Shown here: piece by piece, positions 1 through 5,162 of the stretch
Position numbering within the stretch: position 1 is the stretch's first letter
Layout: every line of letters starts with the position of its first letter
From: an uncultured Dokdonia sp.
Lineage (GTDB): Bacteria > Bacteroidota > Bacteroidia > Flavobacteriales > Flavobacteriaceae
NCBI GenBank assembly: GCA_937124495.1
Contig: CAKZKZ010000530.1
Span: 1-11,790 of the forward strand
Length of the DNA stretch: 11,790 bases
Direction: 5' to 3'
Made by a program: the position numbers and the translations under genes
The notes under the pieces: model-generated
What the model saw: the letters and a program-made list of their open reading frames with translations, nothing else
Databases searched by the model: none
What the model was told of the DNA's origin: nothing

Positions 1-84
1 GGCTTTGGAATTGGATTGTACTATTGTAAAAAAATTATTGAAAAACATCTTGGTAAAATTTCTTTGTCTTCAAATAAACGGTAG
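1..84 (+). CDS. C-terminal remnant of a sensor histidine kinase (partial, both ends lost)
   Basis: Frame 1 from the first base reads [18 protein letters not shown] followed by KISLSSNKR and a TAG stop at 82-84. GxGIGLxxxKKIIExHxG is the G2-box region of the HATPase_c ATP-binding domain of orthodox histidine kinases. Kinases normally continue 10-20 residues past this point with another strand ending in a TxxLP-type tail, and that tail is absent. The start lies outside the window. The last codons (from about base 61) coincide with reverse-strand codons of L25, so true kinase sequence probably ends near base 60. It is unrelated to the LytS-type kinase at 3921-4958, whose own G-box reads GFGIGIANAKRRL. 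It may be a gene broken by rearrangement, or the arm of a chimeric assembly. Confidence 0.55.
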   Translation, partial: GFGIGLYYCKKIIEKHLGKISLSSNKR

Positions 85-353
85 AAATCTATGTGTAAGA
101 TTCTATCTGTTACTGGGTGAAATTGGATATCTTGAAGGATAGCACGGTATGTGGTTCCATCAAGCTCAATATCTACCGTATGCGCATCTGGTGTGTATAC
201 CAAGTTTTTGAACGCTAACTCTCCTGCGCTAAAATGCATTGGTTGATCCCCTCCGTAGATTACGCAAGGTACCTGTCCAGCATTACGTAAGGCTTTAGTA
301 GCTTTGCTGCCTACGCTTTCTCTTTTAGATCCTTTGATCGAAATTGACTTCAT
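21..353 (-). CDS. rplY: Ribosomal protein L25 (Ctc/TL5 type), truncated at its C-terminus
   Basis: L25 binds 5S rRNA in the large ribosomal subunit. The N-terminus [15 protein letters not shown], the [15 protein letters not shown] segment and [20 protein letters not shown] are typical of flavobacterial L25. Residues 1-98 (to FEDKE) look authentic; the last eleven or so, ending SIIFLQ, do not, and derive from the complement of the histidine kinase remnant at 1-60. Bacteroidota L25 proteins normally run to about 200 residues with a second TL5/CTC domain after the 5S-binding domain; here only 110 residues remain and that second domain is missing. The 5S-binding domain is nearly complete, and E. 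coli L25 consists of that domain alone, so the product might still bind rRNA. The ATG at 351-353 lies 26 bases after the prs stop, in an A/T-rich leader without a Shine-Dalgarno, so the gene is probably co-transcribed with prs. The usual downstream partner, pth, is not present. Confidence 0.85.
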   Translation of the reverse strand: MKSISIKGSKRESVGSKATKALRNAGQVPCVIYGGDQPMHFSAGELAFKNLVYTPDAHTVDIELDGTTYRAILQDIQFHPVTDRILHIDFYRLFEDKEILPRCFSIIFLQ

Positions 354-379
354 TTTAAAATATATTAAGTATTAATTAA

Positions 380-1321
380 TTACATAACAAACTTAGATGC
401 AATACTTGTGTTGCTATTAACACGGTGCATAACATCTGCAAATAGTGGCGCACAACTCAACACTTTTACCTTATCGCTCTTGTGCTCTCTAGGAATCGAA
501 TCTGTAACGATTAATTCTTTGAGTTGACTATTTTCTAATTTTTCATAAGCATTACCACTCAAAATAGCGTGTGTACAAATTGCTCGTACGCTTAATGCTC
601 CTTTTTCCATCATCAGATCTGCTGCTTTTGTTAAGGTTCCAGCAGTATCTACCATATCATCTACAAGAACGACATGTTGCCCTTCTACATTACCTATAAG
701 TTCCATGTGAGAGATTACATTTGCTTTTGCACGTTGCTTGTAACAAATAACAACATCACTCTCCATCGCTTTACTGTAAGCATAGGCTCTTTTACTACCT
801 CCCATATCTGGAGAAGCAATCGTAAGGTTTTCTAATCCTAGGTCTTGTAAATAAGGTAAGAAAATCGTAGAAGCAAATAAATGATCTACTGGTTTCTCAA
901 AAAACCCTTGGATTTGATCTGCGTGCAAATCCATAGTGATAATACGAGTCGCTCCAGCAGTCTCTAGCAAATTTGCTTTAAGTTTTGCTGCAATAGGAAC
1001 TCTAGGCTTGTCTTTACGATCTTGACGTGCCCAACCAAAATAAGGAATAACTGCTGTGATATGTCTAGCAGATGCTCTTTTTGCAGCATCTAACATAAGC
1101 AACATCTCCATCAGGTTATCACTGTTAGGCATGGTACTTCCAATAATAAAAACTCTAGAGCCACGAACAGATTCTTCAAACGAAGGTTGAAATTCTCCAT
1201 CACTATAGGTAGATGTAATAACATTTCCTAATGGTTGCCCGAATGCTTTTGCAATGGCTTCTGCAAGAACTTTGCTTTTTTGACAAGCAAATATTTTAGG
1301 TTGTGGTACTGTAGCGGTCAT
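380..1321 (-). CDS. prs: Ribose-phosphate pyrophosphokinase (PRPP synthetase)
   Basis: This cytoplasmic enzyme transfers pyrophosphate from ATP to ribose 5-phosphate, giving PRPP for purine, pyrimidine, histidine, tryptophan and NAD synthesis. At 313 residues it has normal class I length and looks complete. Visible landmarks are the N-terminal YSDGEFQPSFEESVRG segment (39-54), the flexible ATP-binding loop YFGWARQDRKDKPRVP (94-109), the PRPP-synthetase signature DLHADQIQGFF (131-141) with its metal-binding histidine 133, the catalytic lysine/arginine pair in YKQRAKAN (K195, R197), and the phosphoribosyl-binding loop VVLVDDMVDTAGTL (217-230) with the D221/D222 pair. The ATG at 1319-1321 is the first start of the conserved reading frame. 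A TACTTTTG box about 50 bases upstream would serve as its promoter. rplY follows on the same strand, the usual flavobacterial pairing. Nothing odd is seen in the protein itself. Confidence 0.97.
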   Translation of the reverse strand: MTATVPQPKIFACQKSKVLAEAIAKAFGQPLGNVITSTYSDGEFQPSFEESVRGSRVFIIGSTMPNSDNLMEMLLMLDAAKRASARHITAVIPYFGWARQDRKDKPRVPIAAKLKANLLETAGATRIITMDLHADQIQGFFEKPVDHLFASTIFLPYLQDLGLENLTIASPDMGGSKRAYAYSKAMESDVVICYKQRAKANVISHMELIGNVEGQHVVLVDDMVDTAGTLTKAADLMMEKGALSVRAICTHAILSGNAYEKLENSQLKELIVTDSIPREHKSDKVKVLSCAPLFADVMHRVNSNTSIASKFVM

Positions 1322-1373
1322 TTTGGTAACAGTTAACAGATTGATTAATGGTTCCCTTCTTAAAAAGGAGGTG

Positions 1374-1381
1374 CAAAAGTA
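1374..1381 (-). promoter_or_regulatory. Probable -7 box of the prs-rplY promoter
   Basis: On the minus strand these bases read TACTTTTG, an exact match to the Bacteroidota -7 consensus TAnnTTTG. Transcription would begin near 1367 and leave a leader of about 45 bases before the prs ATG. I could not find the TTG of a -33 element at a suitable distance upstream, so the call rests on one box and its position. Confidence 0.45.
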
Positions 1382-1427
1382 GTAATAAAAATAGGTCTAG
1401 CCTTAGAAAAAGTAGGCTTTTATGCGG

Positions 1428-1454
1428 TTTGCATAAAATTATTCTTTAATTTTG
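1428..1454 (+). promoter_or_regulatory. Probable promoter of the tRNA-Leu gene
   Basis: TAATTTTG at 1447-1454 matches the Bacteroidota -7 consensus TAnnTTTG exactly and lies 12 bases before the mature tRNA. A TTTG at 1428-1431 could be the -33 box, although the 15-base spacer is shorter than the usual 17-23. It is back to back with the prs promoter, so this gap separates two divergent housekeeping transcripts. Confidence 0.5.
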
Positions 1455-1466
1455 CTGTTCATACTA

Positions 1467-1547
1467 GCCGAAATGGCGGAATTGGTAGACGCGCGCGACT
1501 CAAACTCGCGTTCCTTTGGAGTGTGGGTTCGATTCCCACTTTCGGTA
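1467..1547 (+). tRNA. tRNA-Leu, anticodon CAA
   Basis: The 81 bases fold as a class II tRNA. The acceptor stem GCCGAAA pairs with TTTCGGT (one G-T pair) and is followed by discriminator A. The D-stem is GCG/CGC around a GGTAGA-type loop. The anticodon stem CGCGA/TCGCG carries loop CTCAAAC with anticodon CAA at 1501-1503, which reads UUG leucine codons. The variable arm is somewhat extended (TTCCTTTGGAGT), and the T-arm is GTGGG-TTCGATT-CCCAC. The 3' CCA is not encoded; the genomic sequence after the discriminator is CAA. A terminator follows within ten bases, so the gene is a monocistronic unit. Confidence 0.96.
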
Positions 1548-1549
1548 CA

Positions 1550-1584
1550 AAAAAAAAGCTGACTATAAATAGTCAGCTTTTTTG
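1550..1584 (+). terminator. Rho-independent terminator of the tRNA-Leu gene
   Basis: AGCTGACTA (1557-1565), loop TAAA, and TAGTCAGCT (1570-1578) form a perfect 9-base-pair stem. It is preceded by an A-run and followed by six T residues that extend the stem. The A-run on the other side would also let it act on leftward transcripts. Confidence 0.9.
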
Positions 1585-1828
1585 TTTGCTTGATTTTATA
1601 TTTTATTTCACCTTTTCTTCTAACGCAAAATGCCTAATATCATAGATATTATAATCTATTACATCAATCAGATTATTTATTAGACTTATTTGCACAACGC
1701 TAACGGAAAACCTAGCTTCATCTTAATTACAATTACTTAATCGGCACCTAAAATATTCGAATTTTGGAATGTTTTTGTAGCGATTTTAACAATTAGCGCT
1801 AGGTCATGTTATTACAATAGAACTGCTT
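1585..1828. other. Intergenic stretch with no recognisable gene
   Basis: This A/T-rich interval lies between the tRNA terminator and the end of the permease operon. Every frame is broken by stops and I recognise no protein. It holds only small imperfect inverted repeats: ATAGAT/ATCTAT around 1651-1668, and GCTA-AC-GG with loop AAAA closing to CC-TAGC at 1699-1716. No copy of the tRNA 3' end was seen here, so it does not look like an attachment site. It may be decayed DNA between the housekeeping block and the sugar locus. Confidence 0.5.
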
Positions 1829-1858
1829 TAAAAAACTCAAACTTATATATAAGAGAGT
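1829..1858 (-). terminator. Possible weak terminator of the kinase-regulator-permease operon
   Basis: Read on the minus strand just after the permease stop, ACTC and CTTA arms pair with TAAG and GAGT arms around a TATA loop, interrupted by a 1-base against 3-base internal loop. The second arm is followed by six T residues (1835 down to 1830). The stem is A/T-rich and imperfect, so it would be a weak terminator. Its position and T-run are the main support. Confidence 0.4.
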
Positions 1859-1876
1859 AATAGTAATGAGAAGGTA

Positions 1877-3202
1877 TCATTTATTTCTCAAACCTACTTT
1901 ATATCCCCAAAAAGCATAAAATAAAATAATAAAATAACAAGGTAATAAAATCCAATATCCTGATGTAGCAGCCTCAGAACTTGCTATGATATCTCCTATG
2001 CCATCTGCAATTAATTGCTCCTTTTTACGATCAACTATAGCTCCATATAAAGGAGGTATAATAGCTCCTCCTGAAATTGCCATAATAAGTAATGCAGAAG
2101 CTATTTTTGTAAATTTCCCCAATCCATTTAAAGCTAATGGCCATATTGCAGGCCAAACTAATGCGTTTGCAATTCCTAGTGCTGAAACAAAAAGAACTGA
2201 AGAAAATCCACTTGTAGTGATGATACAAATTGATAATACCAAACCGAGTATAGCACTTACTTTCAATGCCGTTTCTTGGCGAATGTATTTCGGAATAAGA
2301 AATACTCCTAAAATATAAGTTCCAACCATAGCCATTAAAGTAAATAGTGTGAAGAATTTTGCTTGATTTATTGGAATATCTAAAGAGATTCCATAAGATA
2401 TGATTGTATCACCTGCTATTACTTCTACCCCTACATATACAAATAATGCTAGCACTCCAAACCATAAATGCGGAAACTGAAAAATATTTTTTTTAACAGA
2501 ATCTCCTTCCTTTGTTTCTTTAATAGGTTCTGCTTTTACATTTGGCAATGGGGCTTTTCTAATCAAAATTCCCAGTATAAATAATACAATTGCCATAATT
2601 ATATATGGCGTTATAACACTATCAGACATAGTGTTCAATAACTTATCCTTCTCTAAAGTATCTACCTGATTTAATCTATCTTTTATTTCATCTATTCCTG
2701 ATAATAATAGTGCTCCAAAAATAACTGAGCCAAGAGCTCCAGCAACCTTATTTGCAATTCCCATAATTGCAATACGTTTTGCAGCACTTTTTAATGGTCC
2801 TAAAATAGTTATATATGGATTGGATGCTGTTTGCAACAATGTCATACCTGCTCCTTGTACAAAAATCCCAATTAAAAATATCCAATATGTTCTTGCACGA
2901 GCCGCAGGTATAAAAATTATTGCTCCTATAGCCATGATTATTAATCCTAATGACATTCCTTTCTTATATCCTATCTTATTAATTATAAATGAAGCAGGCA
3001 AAGCCATAAACACAAAAGATATATATGAAGCTGATGCAACTAAATATGATTGAGAATCTGTAAGCTCATTTATAGTTTTCATAAATGGAATTAAAGCTCC
3101 ATTAATCCAAGTGATAAAGCCAAAGACAAAAAAAAGTCCCGCTATAATTAAAATTGGGATCAACGTATTTTTCTTAGATAACTCTTTATGGGAATCGTTC
3201 AT
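1877..3202 (-). CDS. MFS sugar permease, FucP/NagP (FHS) family, probable GlcNAc importer
   Basis: This is an inner-membrane proton-coupled sugar importer of the fucose-galactose-glucose/NagP branch of the major facilitator superfamily. Its 441 residues form about twelve hydrophobic segments, with the first at residues 13-34 and a charged cytoplasmic loop near 216-242 linking the two halves. Family landmarks are the NGALIPFMK motif after the first segment, LLQTASNPY (122-130) followed by ITILGP, NKVAGALG near 150, and GVEVIAGD near 258-265. I chose the ATG at 3200-3202, two bases after the regulator stop; an in-frame TTG two codons earlier (3206-3208) overlaps that stop and is less likely. 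Being last in an operon with a two-component system and divergent from susCD and a NagB fusion argues for N-acetylglucosamine or a related amino sugar. Family membership is clear, but substrate specificity cannot be read from the sequence; fucose, glucose or galactose remain possible. Confidence 0.88.
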   Translation of the reverse strand: MNDSHKELSKKNTLIPILIIAGLFFVFGFITWINGALIPFMKTINELTDSQSYLVASASYISFVFMALPASFIINKIGYKKGMSLGLIIMAIGAIIFIPAARARTYWIFLIGIFVQGAGMTLLQTASNPYITILGPLKSAAKRIAIMGIANKVAGALGSVIFGALLLSGIDEIKDRLNQVDTLEKDKLLNTMSDSVITPYIIMAIVLFILGILIRKAPLPNVKAEPIKETKEGDSVKKNIFQFPHLWFGVLALFVYVGVEVIAGDTIISYGISLDIPINQAKFFTLFTLMAMVGTYILGVFLIPKYIRQETALKVSAILGLVLSICIITTSGFSSVLFVSALGIANALVWPAIWPLALNGLGKFTKIASALLIMAISGGAIIPPLYGAIVDRKKEQLIADGIGDIIASSEAATSGYWILLPCYFIILFYAFWGYKVGLRNK

Positions 3203-3204
3203 AA

Positions 3205-3924
3205 TCAATTTTCTTCTTCAGGTGTATTTAATATTCTATCTCTAGTAATTTTTAAGTAGTTTCTTCCTATTGGGATTTTCCTACTAGCTATCTCTACTGT
3301 ATTTCCTTCTATAGCCTCTATTTTATTTATAGAAATGGTATATGAACGATGTATTCTTATAAAATTAGATTCAGGAAGCTCTTCTGTAATTGCCGTTAAA
3401 GATTTATGTACAATATGGTCACCTACATCTGTAATAAGTTTAATGTAGTCTTTTAAGCTTTCTATATACAAAATGTCATTGAGGTTGACTTTGATTAATT
3501 TCTTATTTACTTTTAAAAAAATATGAGGTTCTTGACGTAAATGAGTATACTGACTTTCTGAATTCAAATAAACCCGTTGGTATATTTTATTCATTGTTTT
3601 TAGAAACCTGTTAAATGGAATTGGCTTGACTAAATAGTCTAAAATATTTAATTCATAACTCCTTACTGCATATTCTCTATAAGCTGTTGTTATAACAATT
3701 AAAGGTTTATAGTTTAAGTTTTCTATAAATGTAAGCCCATTCATTTGTGGCATATTAATATCTATAAAAAGAACATCTACTTTTTCTTTTTCAAGACTAC
3801 TATACGCCTTTAAAGGTTGATTAAATGTAGCTGTAATTTCAACATCAGTAAATTTTTTCAAATGACTTTCTATGACATTAATTGCCAGTTGTTCATCATC
3901 GATAATTATACATTTGATTTTCAT
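3205..3924 (-). CDS. LytTR-family response regulator
   Basis: This cytoplasmic transcription factor, 239 residues long, is activated by phosphorylation. The N-terminal receiver domain (about 1-120) has the acidic pair D9/D10 in IIDDE, the phosphoacceptor D55 in LFIDINMP, threonine 79/80 and lysine 100 in YLVKP, so all catalytic positions are present. The C-terminal LytTR DNA-binding domain (about 135-235) shows the family landmarks ILYIESLKDYIKL, FIRIHRSYTISINKI and IPIGRNYLK. The ATG overlaps the kinase stop as ATGA (3921-3924), which indicates translational coupling with its cognate kinase; the permease follows 2 bases later. LytTR regulators usually bind pairs of direct repeats about 21 bases apart, and such a pair sits at 5068-5101 upstream of susC. 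It is therefore the likely activator of the divergent SusCD operon, and perhaps its own regulator. Confidence 0.95.
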   Translation of the reverse strand: MKIKCIIIDDEQLAINVIESHLKKFTDVEITATFNQPLKAYSSLEKEKVDVLFIDINMPQMNGLTFIENLNYKPLIVITTAYREYAVRSYELNILDYLVKPIPFNRFLKTMNKIYQRVYLNSESQYTHLRQEPHIFLKVNKKLIKVNLNDILYIESLKDYIKLITDVGDHIVHKSLTAITEELPESNFIRIHRSYTISINKIEAIEGNTVEIASRKIPIGRNYLKITRDRILNTPEEEN

Positions 3925-4958
3925 TTTACTGGAATCTTTAGAGAGAGACTATATATATCTTCTTTAACATTAGTTTCTAAAGTAAAGTTATTATAAAACA
4001 ACAAATACAATCTTCGTTTGGCATTTGCAATTCCAATCCCAAACCCTTCATTCTCTTTTTTATTAGAATCAGGATTGAAATTATTACTAAGTGTGAATTC
4101 TAAATAATCTTTATCTATTATTTTAAAATCCATTTTTATTTCTAATCTATCATTTTCTTTAAGGCCATGTTTAAAACAGTTTTCTACAAATGAGAGGATG
4201 AGCAGTGGTGGCACCTTAACTTCTTCAATATTTCCAGATATACTCATAACAGATTCAATACGATCTCCAAAACGTAATTTTTCTATATCTATAAAGTTAT
4301 TAATATGACTTATTTCTTCTATTAAATTTGCTTTAGATGTATTAACCTCATATAGTACATATTGCATCATTTCTGATAATTTAATGACTAGTCTAGGAGC
4401 ATTATCTGATTTTTGTAATGTTAAGGCATATAAGTTATTTAAGGTATTAAAAAAGAAGTGTGGTTGTATTTGAGTTCTTAAATATTTAAGTTCAGTGCTT
4501 GTTTGCAAAATAGCCAAATCTTCATTTTTCCGTTTCTCTATAGACCAATCAATAACCAGTTTAATTGCAGACACAAATCCGATTACATAAAGTTCTCCAA
4601 GAATTACAGCAATAATGTGATTTAATTCTAAAAACTTCCCAGAGTCTTCTGCTTCTGGCCAAATCTCTTTTGTTACTAATAAGTAATTTAACCCTGTCCT
4701 AATCAAATAAACAAGTACTAGTATTAATGATAAATACAATAAATACTTTTTATATTTTTTATTTAGTATAAACTTAGGAATGAGGTAATATACATTAATG
4801 TATATAACAATTATATGAATAGGAAACTCAACAAGGTTTGATTTAAACGAATACCAAAAATCATCAAAATAACTCCCCCAACGAATTACGTTAAATGAAA
4901 AATAGCTCAACCAAAATAACAGATGATATTTAGCTGGGATAGTATTTTGAATTCTCAT
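3921..4958 (-). CDS. LytS/YehU-type sensor histidine kinase (His_kinase family)
   Basis: This 345-residue inner-membrane kinase partners the LytTR regulator encoded next. Four hydrophobic segments (roughly 11-28, 44-62, 72-92, 113-136) precede a cytoplasmic transmitter. There is no sizeable periplasmic domain and no PAS, GAF or two-component Y_Y_Y/beta-propeller sensor. The phosphorylated histidine is H167 in QPHFFFNTLNNLYAL, the hallmark of the His_kinase (LytS) family. The ATP-binding domain has an N-box with E259/N260 in ENCFKHG and a G-box GFGIGIANAKRRL (305-317). The protein ends with a normal strand, so it is complete. The stop overlaps the regulator start by four bases. With so little extracytoplasmic sequence it probably senses within the membrane or through a partner, and the permease of the same operon is a candidate. 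The start ATG at 4956-4958 places MRIQNTIPAKYHLLFW directly before the first membrane segment, which fits. Confidence 0.94.
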   Translation of the reverse strand: MRIQNTIPAKYHLLFWLSYFSFNVIRWGSYFDDFWYSFKSNLVEFPIHIIVIYINVYYLIPKFILNKKYKKYLLYLSLILVLVYLIRTGLNYLLVTKEIWPEAEDSGKFLELNHIIAVILGELYVIGFVSAIKLVIDWSIEKRKNEDLAILQTSTELKYLRTQIQPHFFFNTLNNLYALTLQKSDNAPRLVIKLSEMMQYVLYEVNTSKANLIEEISHINNFIDIEKLRFGDRIESVMSISGNIEEVKVPPLLILSFVENCFKHGLKENDRLEIKMDFKIIDKDYLEFTLSNNFNPDSNKKENEGFGIGIANAKRRLYLLFYNNFTLETNVKEDIYSLSLKIPVK

Positions 4959-5053
4959 TTTAATTGCTGAAATATTACTAATTAAGCAACAATTCTAAGG
5001 ATATAATAGCTAATTAGCAATAAAATTGCGAATTCTTTTATTGTCAAAATCCT

Positions 5054-5063
5054 TTGTCGACAA
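5054..5063. repeat. 10-base palindrome TTGTCGACAA in the divergent control region
   Basis: A perfect dyad in the leader of the kinase operon and upstream of susC. Further TTGTC copies lie at 5041-5045 and 5092-5096. Two more small dyads are nearby: GCTAATTAGC at 5009-5018 and GCAAT-AAA-ATTGC at 5017-5029. Any could be operator half-sites, but in A/T-rich DNA such short dyads also arise by chance. Confidence 0.3.
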
Positions 5064-5067
5064 TTTA

Positions 5068-5101
5068 GTGTTGTTCGTATGCAAAACTACGTTGTCTGCA
5101 T
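5068..5101 (+). promoter_or_regulatory. Candidate LytTR operator: two direct repeats with 21-base period
   Basis: GTTGTTCGTAT (5070-5080) and GTTGTCTGCAT (5091-5101) agree at 8 of 11 positions, all three differences being pyrimidine exchanges, and start exactly 21 bases apart, two helical turns. LytTR regulators such as AgrA and ComE bind nine-base direct repeats built around GTT with a 12-base spacer, which gives the same period. Taking GTT as the core, the second copy TACGTTGTC matches 6 of 8 defined positions of the AgrA-type consensus and the first 5 of 8. The pair ends 2 bases before the putative -33 box of susC, an activator position. It also straddles the -7 box of the divergent kinase promoter, which suggests autoregulation. 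Binding itself is inferred. Confidence 0.5.
5082..5089 (-). promoter_or_regulatory. Possible -7 box of the kinase-regulator-permease promoter
   Basis: The minus strand reads TAGTTTTG, an exact TAnnTTTG match and the only one I found in the divergent region on this strand. It would give a leader of about 115 bases before the kinase ATG. No TTG was found at the -33 position. The box lies between the two GTTGT repeats, so regulator binding would cover it. Confidence 0.4.
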
Positions 5102-5103
5102 TA

Positions 5104-5139
5104 TTTGTTTTTTAAATAATACCTAAACTGATAGATTTA
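5104..5139 (+). promoter_or_regulatory. Probable susC promoter
   Basis: TTTG at 5104-5107 fits the Bacteroidota -33 box and TAGATTTA at 5132-5139 matches TAnnTTTG in all but the last base. The 24-base spacer is slightly longer than the usual 17-23, as would suit an activator-dependent promoter. Transcription would begin near 5146, about 17 bases before the ATG. Confidence 0.45.
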
Positions 5140-5162
5140 ACACAAATTAAATAACCAAAATT

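Noticed and set aside
1467..1547. tRNA-Leu as an integration site for a genomic island
   Set aside because: No repeat of the tRNA 3' end was seen elsewhere in the window and there is no integrase or transposase; the tRNA has its own terminator and looks undisturbed.
2031..2228. Second minus-strand frame inside the permease gene, as if a frameshifted copy
   Set aside because: The permease frame is continuous and conserved through this stretch, so the other frame is a shadow and not evidence of a frameshift.
1986..2318. Plus-strand open frame of about 110 codons opposite the permease gene
   Set aside because: It lies wholly antisense to a well-supported permease; its composition reflects the complement of hydrophobic codons, and no family is recognisable.
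2820..3053. Plus-strand frame antisense to the N-terminal half of the permease
   Set aside because: Fully contained in the complement of a real gene, with no start context or family signature.
3203..3208. TTG start (3206-3208) for the permease, two codons before the ATG
   Set aside because: It would overlap the regulator stop, but the ATG at 3200-3202 is a stronger start and leaves the family N-terminus intact.
5042..5047. TTGACA on the minus strand as a -35 box for the kinase operon
   Set aside because: The nearest TATAAT-like sequence is over 30 bases away, and Bacteroidota primary sigma factor uses TTG/TAnnTTTG boxes.
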